Assembly: GCA_034408895.1 (NCBI GenBank)
Contig: JAWXCI010000042.1
Coordinates: 1-38,807 of the forward strand
Length of the DNA stretch: 38,807 nt
From: UBA4660 sp034408895
GTDB taxonomy: Bacteria; Bacteroidota; Bacteroidia; Flavobacteriales_D; Sanyastnellaceae
Direction of reading: 5' to 3'
Shown: positions 7,778 to 16,152 of the stretch, piece after piece
How the letters are laid out: every line of letters begins with the position of its first letter
Position numbering within the stretch: the first letter of the stretch is position 1
Translations under genes and position numbers: made by a program
The notes under the pieces: generated by a model
The model's input: the letters and a program-made list of their open reading frames with translations, nothing else
Told to the model about the DNA's origin: nothing
Database searches by the model: none

Positions 7778-9163
7778 ATGAAATACAACTTCATTTTTTT
7801 CGCTTTGTTGTTTGGATTTTCGAGTACCCTGCAAGCGCAGGAAATTCAATACACTATGCCAGAAGAATCTGCATTGCACGAAGGCACCTGGTTGCAATGG
7901 CCACACAATCATCTTTACGGTCCGTGGTATCGGGATGACTTGAAAGAGACGTGGCTTCAAATGACCGAGGCACTTATTCAGGGAGAAAATCTTCACATCA
8001 TTGCCTACGATGAAATTGAACTCGATTACATCACCGGCTTACTTGCTGATGAAGAGATTTCAACCACCAACATTGACTTTTACATCCATGAAACCAACGA
8101 TTGCTGGATTCGCGATAACGGCCCCATTTTCGTTTTTGATGAGAGCGATCAACTGACAATTCTGAACTGGGGATTCAATGGCTGGGGTGGCGAATATCCT
8201 TACAACTTGTGCGATTTAATTCCCGCTGCAATTGCTTCAGAAATTGCTGTTCCACTAGTTGACTTGAGTGCAATGATTCTTGAAGGAGGCGCAGTGGAGG
8301 TGGATGGCAACGGAACTTTTATGGCAACAAAAAGTTCTATCATCAACGATGATCGTAATCCGGCATTGACACAAACCGACATTGAAAATTACCTCACTAC
8401 TTATCTCGGCATTACCAATTTCTTGTGGCTCGAAGGAGTGGAAGGTCTCGATATTACTGACATGCACATTGATGGGTTCGCCAAGTTTCATGAAGGAAAT
8501 ACCATCATAACTATGGACAGCACTTCACTCGCCTATTGGGATGTGCCAGCCAGTGACATCACTACATTATTCAATGCAACAAATGCTGACGGTGTCAATT
8601 TTGAATTTGTTTTTCTTCCACTTACGCAAAACGATGTGGTGACAACCTGGGGCGACAATGTGCAGTTCAAAGGTTCTTACGTCAACTATTATATAGGCAA
8701 TACGGTGGTGCTTGTTCCCACTTATGATGATCCGAACGATGAGGTCGCAATAGCAATGATTCAGGAAATATTTCCAACACGAACAGCAGTGGGTGTGGAT
8801 TGCAGAAATCTTTTTTGGGGCGGTGGCATGGTGCATTGTGTCACCCAACAACAACCGTTCAGCGAAAGTTTTAATGCGATACTTGAATCAACGGATGAAG
8901 GATTTATGCTCATGCAGAATTTTCCGAATCCGTGCAGTCATACAACGAAGATCGCTTTTCATCTTTCCAAAACTTCGGACATCACCATTGATGTTGTTGA
9001 TGCAATGGGCCAAGGTGTAGATTCACAATCAAGAAAAAATGTAACCGCAGGTGAACATGCCATTGAATTTGACTGTAGCAGATGGTCCTGCGGTGTTTAC
9101 GCTTATTCGATTTCGGTTGGCAGTGGCAGGAGAATTCAAAAACAGATGACTGTTGTGAGATAA
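7778..9163 (+). CDS. Secreted agmatine/peptidylarginine deiminase-family protein with T9SS sorting domain
   Basis: 461 residues. A signal peptide (MKYNFIFFALLFGFSS..LQAQ) is followed by a guanidino-group deiminase domain: LQWPHNHLYGP, NDCWIRDNGPIFVFD, EGGAVEVDGNGT, DMHIDGFAKF, and the nucleophile Cys354 in GGGMVHCVTQQQP. These are the Asp/His/Cys positions of agmatine deiminase and of Porphyromonas PAD. The last 80 residues form a type A T9SS sorting domain, starting MLMQNFPNPCSHTTKIAF and ending IQKQMTVVR, so the enzyme should be exported and cleaved or surface-anchored. It probably converts guanidino groups (agmatine, arginine derivatives or peptidyl-arginine) to ureido groups plus ammonia; the substrate is not decided by sequence. 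Its final 135 bp are also read antisense by the dxs frame. Confidence 0.88.
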   Translation: MKYNFIFFALLFGFSSTLQAQEIQYTMPEESALHEGTWLQWPHNHLYGPWYRDDLKETWLQMTEALIQGENLHIIAYDEIELDYITGLLADEEISTTNIDFYIHETNDCWIRDNGPIFVFDESDQLTILNWGFNGWGGEYPYNLCDLIPAAIASEIAVPLVDLSAMILEGGAVEVDGNGTFMATKSSIINDDRNPALTQTDIENYLTTYLGITNFLWLEGVEGLDITDMHIDGFAKFHEGNTIITMDSTSLAYWDVPASDITTLFNATNADGVNFEFVFLPLTQNDVVTTWGDNVQFKGSYVNYYIGNTVVLVPTYDDPNDEVAIAMIQEIFPTRTAVGVDCRNLFWGGGMVHCVTQQQPFSESFNAILESTDEGFMLMQNFPNPCSHTTKIAFHLSKTSDITIDVVDAMGQGVDSQSRKNVTAGEHAIEFDCSRWSCGVYAYSISVGSGRRIQKQMTVVR

Positions 9164-11158
9164 CGAAACCCTCGTCAGCCTCAAGTTTGCAAAGCCGAAA
9201 GTGAATTCCTCAGATTTATCAGGCCGATTTAGAAATGCGGTTTTTTTCTCCCCCACCATTTCCATACAAGCCTCCACCATTGCAGCAGTATCATAATGAC
9301 ACTCTGCATACAGTTCATCCTGCGAACCGTGTTCAACCAGTTTGTCGGGAATGCCGAGGCGTTTTACTTGAGATGTGTAACCATGGTCCATCATAAACTC
9401 AATTACAGCGCTTCCCATTCCGCCCATCAAACATCCATCCTCCACTGTTATCACAAATTTGAATTTCCCAAATACTTCATGTAGCAACAATTCATCAAGT
9501 GGTTTAACAAAACGCATATCGTAGAGTGCGGCTGAAATATTTTTTTCTTCCAGTTGTTCGCATGCTTTCAATGCATAGTTACCCATCGGGCCGATGGATA
9601 GAATTGCTACATCATCACCAATACGCACTTTTCTTCCGGTGCCTATTTTAATTAGTTGGAAAGGCGTTTTCCAATCTGTCATCACACCATTTCCTCTTGG
9701 ATATCTAATGCTAAACGGACCATAATTTTCGTGTTGTGCCGTGTACATCAGGTTGCGCAACTCACTTTCATTCATGGGAGAAGACACAATCATGTTCGGA
9801 ATACAACGCATATAGGCAAGGTCGTAGGCACCGTGATGTGTAGGCCCATCAGCACCCACCACACCGCCACGATCAAGACAAAAGATTACCTGTAGTTTCT
9901 GAATGGCCACATCGTGTATCACCTGATCGTAGGCGCGTTGCATAAAAGATGAATAGATGTTGCAAAATGGAATCAAACCCTGGGTGGCCATTCCCGCGCT
10001 GAAAGTCACTGCGTGTTGTTCCGCAATTCCCACATCGAAAGCTCTTGCTGGCATTGCTTCCATCATAAACTTCAGTGAACAACCCGAAGGCATTGCCGGT
10101 GTAACCCCCACAATCTTTTCATTCTTCTCAGCGAGTTCAATGATGGTGTGACCAAATACATCCTGGTATAGCGGGGGTTGTGGAGATTTAGGAATCACTT
10201 TTACTATCTCGCCCGTTTCCTTATTGAAAATTCCCGGTGCATGCCACTTTGTTGCGCTACCTTTTTCTGCAGGTTCATAACCCTTGCCCTTCATGGTTAC
10301 ACAGTGAAGAATTTTCGGACCTGGAATGTCTTTCAGGTCGCGAAGCACTTTTACCATGTAGTCTACATCATGCCCATCAATAGGACCGAAGTATCGCCAT
10401 TTTAGTGATTCGAAGTAGTTGCTCTCCTTCACTAAAGAGCCTTTGAGTGAATCAGAAAGTTTATGCACGATGGCTTGAGCGCTTGCACCGAATTTGGAAA
10501 GTTTGCCAAGAAGATTCCACACTTCATCCTTCACTTTATTATAAGTATGAGAAGTGGTAATGTCGGTAAGGTATTCTTTGAGCGCACCCACGTTGGGGTC
10601 TATGCTCATGCAGTTGTCGTTGAGTATCACAAGGATATTCGCATCCGCTATGCCACCATGATTCAATGCTTCGAATGCAAGCCCGGCAGTCATTGCACCG
10701 TCACCAATCACTGCCACAATCTGGCGTTCTTTCTCCTTTTTCAGTTTGGTGGCAACCGCCATTCCGACTGCAGCACTTATTGAAGTGGATGAATGTCCAA
10801 CACCGAATGTGTCATATTCACTTTCGCTGCGTTTGGGAAATCCACTGATGCCTTGATACTTGCGGTTGGTGTGAAAAATGTTTTTTCTGCCGGTGAGAAT
10901 TTTATGTCCGTAGGCTTGATGACCCACATCCCACACCAATTGATCGTAAGGAGTGTTGAATACATAATGCAATGCAACTGTCATTTCCACCACGCCCAGG
11001 CTCGCCCCGAAGTGCCCGCCCTTTTCCGAAACGATATCAATAATGTATTGACGGAGTTCTTTGCAGAGTTCCGGAAGTTGTGCCTCCCTGACTTTCGATC
11101 GAAGGTCAGCCGGAGTTTCTATCTGGGCCAGCAAGGGGCCGGGGGTGAATTGGTTCAT
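9029..11158 (-). CDS. dxs: 1-deoxy-D-xylulose-5-phosphate synthase, with an abnormal C-terminal extension
   Basis: Makes DXP from pyruvate and glyceraldehyde 3-phosphate with thiamine diphosphate, the first step of the MEP isoprenoid pathway. Seen: GHQAYGHKILTGR, the ThDP-binding GDGAMTAGLAFEALNHGG..NDN stretch, FGPIDGHD, the transketolase segment DVGIAEQHAVTFSAGMA, and the C-terminal IPDKLVEHGSQDELYAE. The frame has 709 codons, but homology-like sequence stops near residue 640 (MVGEKK), the usual family length. The last 65-70 residues are low-quality sequence read antisense through the T9SS domain of the deiminase gene. The change happens at a run of seven A (minus strand, 9241-9247). Gaining one A would end the protein at 9219; losing one would end it at 9229. 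See findings. Confidence 0.93.
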   Translation of the reverse strand: MNQFTPGPLLAQIETPADLRSKVREAQLPELCKELRQYIIDIVSEKGGHFGASLGVVEMTVALHYVFNTPYDQLVWDVGHQAYGHKILTGRKNIFHTNRKYQGISGFPKRSESEYDTFGVGHSSTSISAAVGMAVATKLKKEKERQIVAVIGDGAMTAGLAFEALNHGGIADANILVILNDNCMSIDPNVGALKEYLTDITTSHTYNKVKDEVWNLLGKLSKFGASAQAIVHKLSDSLKGSLVKESNYFESLKWRYFGPIDGHDVDYMVKVLRDLKDIPGPKILHCVTMKGKGYEPAEKGSATKWHAPGIFNKETGEIVKVIPKSPQPPLYQDVFGHTIIELAEKNEKIVGVTPAMPSGCSLKFMMEAMPARAFDVGIAEQHAVTFSAGMATQGLIPFCNIYSSFMQRAYDQVIHDVAIQKLQVIFCLDRGGVVGADGPTHHGAYDLAYMRCIPNMIVSSPMNESELRNLMYTAQHENYGPFSIRYPRGNGVMTDWKTPFQLIKIGTGRKVRIGDDVAILSIGPMGNYALKACEQLEEKNISAALYDMRFVKPLDELLLHEVFGKFKFVITVEDGCLMGGMGSAVIEFMMDHGYTSQVKRLGIPDKLVEHGSQDELYAECHYDTAAMVEACMEMVGEKKTAFLNRPDKSEEFTFGFANLRLTRVSLSHNSHLFLNSPATANRNRISVNTAGPSATVKFNGMFTCGYIFS

Positions 11159-11272
11159 GGATTTACCACTGAGTCAATTTGGAAGACGATGTGAAGTGCA
11201 CAAAGTTCGTAAGGACAAACAGCAACGCAATATGCTGAAAGAAATTTTGTGAATTGGAACCTTTTGAAAACA

Positions 11273-11964
11273 TCAGGCATTGACCACTGCAAGAATGCTT
11301 TCAAAAATTTCGCGACCATCGGTGTTGTCCAACTCTAAATCGGATGCGCGTTCTGGATGAGGCATCATGCCGAAAACATTCTTTTCCTTGTTGCATATAC
11401 CCGCTATGTTTTCTACCGAACCGTTCGGATTGCTTTCTTCTGTCACTTTGCCTTCTGCATTACAATAGCGGAACATCACCTGGTCGTTGTCGTCCATTTC
11501 CATAAGCACTTCATCGGGGGCGAAGAAATTTCCTTCACCATGGGCAATGGGAATTTTGTACGCTTTTTTGAAATCGAGATGGGCGGAGGGCAATGCAAGT
11601 TTTGATTCCGGTTTCAGGTAAACGTTTTGCAGATAAATTTTCTCGTGGTGTTGTGCAGCAATGCTCCGGGTAGAAGTTTTGCTTCGCATAAAATCTGGAA
11701 GCCGTTGCAGATACCCATCAGGTATCCTCCGCGGTTGGCGTGTGCTGTCACTTCGTTCATGATGGGCGAGAAGCGGGCAATTGCGCCACTGCGCAAATAA
11801 TCGCCATAAGAGAATCCACCGGGTAGGAAGATGAAATCACAGCCCTGGAGATCGTGGTCCTTGTGCCAGAGCTTCACCACTTCCTGTTGAAGAAGATTTT
11901 TAAGGGCATACACCAGGTCTTCATCACAATTGCTGCCGGGGAACACTACAACTCCGAATTTCAT
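11273..11964 (-). pseudogene. purQ: Phosphoribosylformylglycinamidine synthase subunit I (PurQ), frameshifted
   Basis: Glutamine amidotransferase subunit of FGAM synthase in purine synthesis. Two overlapping frames give one PurQ. The first (11964 to 11614) reads MKFGVVVFPGSNCDEDLVY to HNTTRKFICK, with nucleophile Cys in GICNGFQ. The second (up to 11273) continues NVYLKPESKLALP to NPNGSVENIAG..MMPHPERA with the triad His and Glu. Restoring one A in the minus-strand AAAA at 11625-11628 joins them as ICKNVYLKP and yields a normal 230-residue protein. All catalytic residues survive, so this is either a very recent mutation or a one-base assembly error. It lies upstream of dxs on the same strand, 114 nt away. 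Confidence 0.9.
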
Positions 11965-11983
11965 AAGGGAAAAATGTTTGAGG

Positions 11984-11991
11984 CAAATTTA
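11984..11991 (-). promoter_or_regulatory. Candidate -7 element for purQ
   Basis: Minus-strand TAAATTTG fits TAnnTTTG exactly and ends 19 nt before the purQ ATG. The -33 position has only a poor match. Confidence 0.3.
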
Positions 11992-12127
11992 GAATGGATT
12001 GATGAAGAGAGAACCCCATGCTGCCGGCAAGTCCGATGTATTCACAACACCATCAACATCCAGATGCCTCACCTGATGAGTTTTTAGGGGTGTCCTTTAG
12101 TTTTACGCCCACTCATAGACAAACAAA

Positions 12128-13174
<1,047 letters not shown>

Positions 13175-13183
13175 AATCGGGCA

Positions 13184-13242
13184 GGGGGAGTTCACAGCAC
13201 AACTGTTCGTTTACTACTCAAAGCCCTTATTTTAAAAATTTG
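13184..13242. repeat. Imperfect direct repeat A
   Basis: Begins GGGGGAGTTCAC, then CACAACTGTTCGTTTAC and CCCTTaTTtTAAAAATTTG. It matches 13799-13876, which has an 18-nt insertion after GTTCAC. The two copies enclose a 557-nt piece containing the 56-codon frame. Confidence 0.8.
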
Positions 13243-13300
13243 TCGTGTATCTTTTTGTTGGCTGTAATGCTGCTCTTCCCACGAAGTCGTGCAGGTCGGG

Positions 13301-13471
13301 TTACGCTACAACTTTCTTTCGTGGCGATGTCCTGGTCCTGCGAATTTGTTGTTTAGCTCTCAATAATTTTTGAGCTTTAATAAATTCACTGATTCGTTTT
13401 TCTTCGTCTTTTGTCAACGAACCTTGTCCGCCAATAAAGTCCACATCTAATTCTGTTGCTTTATTTTTCAT
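13301..13471 (-). CDS. Small basic protein of unknown function (56 aa)
   Basis: The frame starts at ATG 13471 with AGGA seven bases upstream, and ends TAA at 13301. The N-terminal half is MKNKATELDVDFIGGQGSL followed by TKDEEKRISEFIKAQKLL, an acidic/amphipathic helix. The C-terminal half is strongly basic (KQQIRRTRTSPRKKVV). It looks like a real protein rather than noise, with a helix predicted by eye and a charge-segregated layout. I recall similar 50-60-residue orphan proteins in Bacteroidota but cannot assign a function. A possible role in binding nucleic acid through the basic tail is inference. Confidence 0.6.
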   Translation of the reverse strand: MKNKATELDVDFIGGQGSLTKDEEKRISEFIKAQKLLRAKQQIRRTRTSPRKKVVA

Positions 13472-13798
13472 TCAAGTCCTATTTGTTTCTGTTTTTTACT
13501 CACCCTTATTAGTTATTAAATGCGTTCGTGAGCACTTCGTGGTTCACTGTCGCTACAAAAATATTGTCTAAAAACTGTTGATTAGATGCACAAATGTTTT
13601 CGGGCTTGCAGTGTCCCAAAATAGCATCACAGCTAAAGCAAGACTGTGAAAATACTTAATGCTGACCTCATGAGATTAGGCTATATGAATTTTGATGAGG
13701 TAAGGAATCCGAATAAAAGCCTTGTCATTTCAAGTTTTTACACAGCATAATGCATAAGGGATAAATGAAGCTTTTAAAAGAAGGGTTTGCAGCAGGTT

Positions 13799-13876
13799 GG
13801 GGGAGTTCACGCAAAACTGTTGATACCAAGCACAACTGTTCGTTTACCAAACCAAGGCCCTTCTATTATAAATTTG
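13799..13876. repeat. Imperfect direct repeat B
   Basis: Second copy of the element at 13184-13242. It has an extra 18 nt that creates an internal near-duplication (CAAAACTGTTGATACC then CACAACTGTTCGTTTAC). Confidence 0.8.
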
Positions 13877-13933
13877 CTTTATATTTTTTTTAGACGCATA
13901 CTCTTGCTCGCTATCAAACTGTGCGCTCCGATG

Positions 13934-14258
13934 TTAGCACAAAATTAAAAAATAAAGTTCCGATGGATTAAAATTAGTTTTTAAGATGGCGTGAAGTATG
14001 TTTTTCAGAACAAGAAATTCAGCTGGTTTGGCAAGAAATACTTTTGCACCCTTTGCTATTGTTCGTTCCTTGTCTATCGGATGATTGGATGTTGAAAAAA
14101 TAACTCCAGGAATTTCTTTATACTCATTTTTCTTTTCAATTCGGCTAAACACGCTGTTGGGAACATGACATTGAATTGTCTATTTATGTTATTGGAGCTA
14201 TAAAAGGCTTTTGGGCGTCTGAATCACCATCTACCAATAGAATGTTCGGTGATTTCAT
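13934..14258 (-). pseudogene. Remnant of a CheY-like response regulator
   Basis: Starts 8 nt after the kinase stop with ATG 14258 reading MKSPNILLVDGDSDAQ, a typical receiver N-terminus, but runs into TAA after ATAACA. In another frame TIQCHVPNSV follows, then FSRIEKKNEYKEIPGVIFST and KGAKVFLAKPAEFLVLKNIL (13934-14152), the C-terminal half of a receiver with the conserved Lys in AKP. The middle, including the phosphoacceptor Asp strand (usually about 30 residues), is missing and there is at least one frameshift. So this was a stand-alone receiver cotranscribed with the kinase and is now dead, unless the 72-codon 3' piece is made separately. Confidence 0.82.
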
Positions 14259-14266
14259 AATTTTGT

Positions 14267-15523
14267 TTAGTTACTGAAAGGCAAATAAATGTGAAAAGTT
14301 GCTCCTTTGTCGGGTTCACTTTCTGCAATTATAATTCCGCTGTGGTTCCGCATTATTTTTTTGCAGGTGGCAAGTCCGATTCCTGTGCCGCTGTATTCGT
14401 CTTTTCCATGAAGGCGCTGGAAGAGATCAAAGATTTTTGTTGCATACTGCGGTTCAAATCCGATTCCGTTATCGGTAATGCTTATTTTCCAAAACTTGTC
14501 TGCCTTTGAATCAACTTTTGCCTTCAATTCTGATACTGAAACTTTAACAGCATTAATTTTAATAACAGGATTTACATTTTTTTTTCTGTATTTAATTGAA
14601 TTTGAAATAATGTTGGTAATTAGTTGTTGAAATTGCAATGGAATAATATTTACTATCGGTAGTGCTGATGACTCAATAACTGCATTGTTTTGTTCTATCA
14701 GTTCCTGCAAATCTTCTTTTGTCTCCTCAATTACATTGGTCAGGTTGGTAGGAATAAATATTTTTTCGTTTGTGTCAGTGATTGAATAACTAAGCAATGC
14801 CTCAATTAGGTTTTGCATTCTTGCTGCTGAGCTGGTGATGCGTGTAAAATAATCTATGCTTTTTTCGGAAAAGTTATGTTTTTCCTGTAGGAGTATGCGG
14901 CCTGCAAATACCTGAATTTTGCGAAGCGGTTCTTGTAAATCGTGAGAGGCAGAATAAGAGAAAGATTCAAGCTCTAAATTTGAACGCTCTAATTCTTTGT
15001 TTTTATCTTCTAATATTTTTTCTTGCTTTTTCTTCTCGGTAAGGTCGGTTACAATTATTCCGATAGTTGGCAAACGAGGATAAAGAGTTGTGAGGGAAAC
15101 ATAAACAGGAATAATTTTGGTTGCTGCAATTAAATTGATTTCTCCTTTACTCTGTTGGTCAAGAGCATTTGTGAAAAGAGAATTAAATGTTGCGATTGAT
15201 TGGGGATGAATAAAATCATGCAATAAAGTACCAATTACTTTTTTATACGATAAGCCAAGCAATTCATGAAAATATTTATTGCTGTAAACTATCAGTCCTT
15301 CCTCGGTAACATTGATTGCGCCTTCGTTGAATTTTTCTACTAAAACCCGATAGGCATAATCCCCGCTTTGAAGTGTAAAAACTTCTGTCTTGCTTTCACT
15401 TCTTAGTGCGAAAGCATCAACCTCTCCTTCTCTAATTGCGTTTATAAGTTGCTCTGCTTCGGCAAGGCGATTCTCAAGGTCTTTAATTCTTTTTAGGTTA
15501 TTTGCTTTGGGTTGAGTTTTCAT
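14267..15523 (-). CDS. Soluble PAS-domain histidine kinase of the kai operon
   Basis: 418 residues with no transmembrane segment. An N-terminal coiled coil (about 10-35; RIKDLENRLAEAEQLI) is followed by a PAS domain (about 56-162; FNEGAINVTEEGLIVYSN). A second coiled linker (EKKKQEKILEDKNKELERSN) leads to the HisKA helix with His194 in SASHDLQEPLRKI, then the ATPase domain with ITNIISNSIKYRKK and GTGIGLATCKKIMRNH. It is a complete cytoplasmic kinase. It overlaps kaiB2 by 26 nt. Kinases of this shape are common partners of kaiC-kaiB operons outside cyanobacteria, where they are thought to relay the Kai state; that role is inference here. Its natural receiver downstream is broken. Confidence 0.93.
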   Translation of the reverse strand: MKTQPKANNLKRIKDLENRLAEAEQLINAIREGEVDAFALRSESKTEVFTLQSGDYAYRVLVEKFNEGAINVTEEGLIVYSNKYFHELLGLSYKKVIGTLLHDFIHPQSIATFNSLFTNALDQQSKGEINLIAATKIIPVYVSLTTLYPRLPTIGIIVTDLTEKKKQEKILEDKNKELERSNLELESFSYSASHDLQEPLRKIQVFAGRILLQEKHNFSEKSIDYFTRITSSAARMQNLIEALLSYSITDTNEKIFIPTNLTNVIEETKEDLQELIEQNNAVIESSALPIVNIIPLQFQQLITNIISNSIKYRKKNVNPVIKINAVKVSVSELKAKVDSKADKFWKISITDNGIGFEPQYATKIFDLFQRLHGKDEYSGTGIGLATCKKIMRNHSGIIIAESEPDKGATFHIYLPFSN

Positions 15524-15836
15524 TATCTTCTTTAAATGTTATGCTCAATCCTTTAATTACTTTTGCTGTATCGGCAAAAGTTCCTATCAAAACTTTTCGT
15601 GGCAGCGGTAAATTTTTAATAAGTGAGGGGCTGAAAACAATTTGCTGCTCTGATGCAATCTCAGGGTTTTTATACAAGTCAATTATCTCCAACTCAAAAG
15701 CATCGTGCAAATGTTCATTGCATAATTTTTTAATGTTTTGAATGGCTTCCATTGATTTAAAAGACATGCCCGAAACATACAGTTGCAATACAATTCTCTC
15801 TTCAACTATTAATTTGAGTTTGTCTTTAATGCTCAT
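15498..15836 (-). CDS. kaiB: Divergent KaiB-like protein (KaiB2)
   Basis: 112 residues of thioredoxin-like KaiB fold: VLQLYVSGMSFKSMEAIQNI, ELEIIDLYKNPEIASEQQI, SPSLIKNLPLPRKVLIG, then VIKGLSITF and a 14-residue charged tail. Compared with cyanobacterial KaiB, the APTL-type strand reads FSPSL, IIGDLS has become LIGTFA, and the GLD motif of the fold-switching region is GLS. It is the second of two tandem kaiB genes, 6 nt after the first. It may bind KaiC differently or bind the kinase. Family membership is firm; its specific role is unknown. Confidence 0.88.
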   Translation of the reverse strand: MSIKDKLKLIVEERIVLQLYVSGMSFKSMEAIQNIKKLCNEHLHDAFELEIIDLYKNPEIASEQQIVFSPSLIKNLPLPRKVLIGTFADTAKVIKGLSITFKEDNENSTQSK

Positions 15837-15842
15837 TTCAAA

Positions 15843-16139
15843 TTATTTTTTAATAGGTAAAGCGCGAATATTTAATCCAACAAGTACGCGTTCCTCATGG
15901 GAGAGGTCGCCAATGATTTTGCGAATGGGCACCGGCACTTTTCTTACTAATGTGGGAATGGCAAATATCTGATCGCCTTCGGCAAGCTGCGGATTTTTGA
16001 GCAGGTCAATTACTTCCAATGAATATTTTCCATCAAGATGTTGTTTGCAATATTTTGTAATATTTTTTAGTGCAAGAATGGATTTTGGCGTTTGCCCCGC
16101 TACATATAATCTCAGCTCCAAATTTCTTTCTTTTGCCAT
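15843..16139 (-). CDS. kaiB: KaiB circadian-clock-family protein (KaiB1)
   Basis: 98 residues, close to the canonical KaiB pattern: LELRLYVAGQTPKSILALKN, SLEVIDLLKNPQLAEGDQIF, AIPTLVRKVPVPIRKIIGDL and EERVLVGLNI. In cyanobacteria, KaiB binds the CI ring of KaiC after switching to a thioredoxin-like fold. The IIGDLS segment is kept and the GLD motif is GLN. It sits 13 nt downstream of kaiC, so they are clearly co-transcribed. Confidence 0.95.
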   Translation of the reverse strand: MAKERNLELRLYVAGQTPKSILALKNITKYCKQHLDGKYSLEVIDLLKNPQLAEGDQIFAIPTLVRKVPVPIRKIIGDLSHEERVLVGLNIRALPIKK

Positions 16140-16152
16140 ACTATTGCTTTAT

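Larger units (their letters stand above)
13175..13933. other. Gene-poor left part of the accessory segment
   Basis: Between asd and the response-regulator remnant. It contains the direct repeat pair at 13184-13242 and 13799-13876, and the short open frame at 13301-13471. From 13500 to 13798 no credible gene is seen on either strand. The DNA is more A+T-rich than the housekeeping parts. Confidence 0.6.

Noticed and set aside
9241..9247. Programmed -1 ribosomal frameshift at the A run in dxs
   Set aside because: The run is not in the X-XXY-YYZ phase relative to the dxs frame, so simple ribosomal slippage is not supported; an indel or transcriptional slippage remains possible.
11614..11689. Programmed frameshift in purQ
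   Set aside because: The A run is only four long and no stimulatory structure or shifted stop pattern is evident; a one-base loss explains it fully.
13900..13945. Integron attC-like core (GTTAGCA motifs at 13930 and 17809)
   Set aside because: They do not fit the GTTRRRY core, have no partner RYYYAAC site, and no integron integrase is present.
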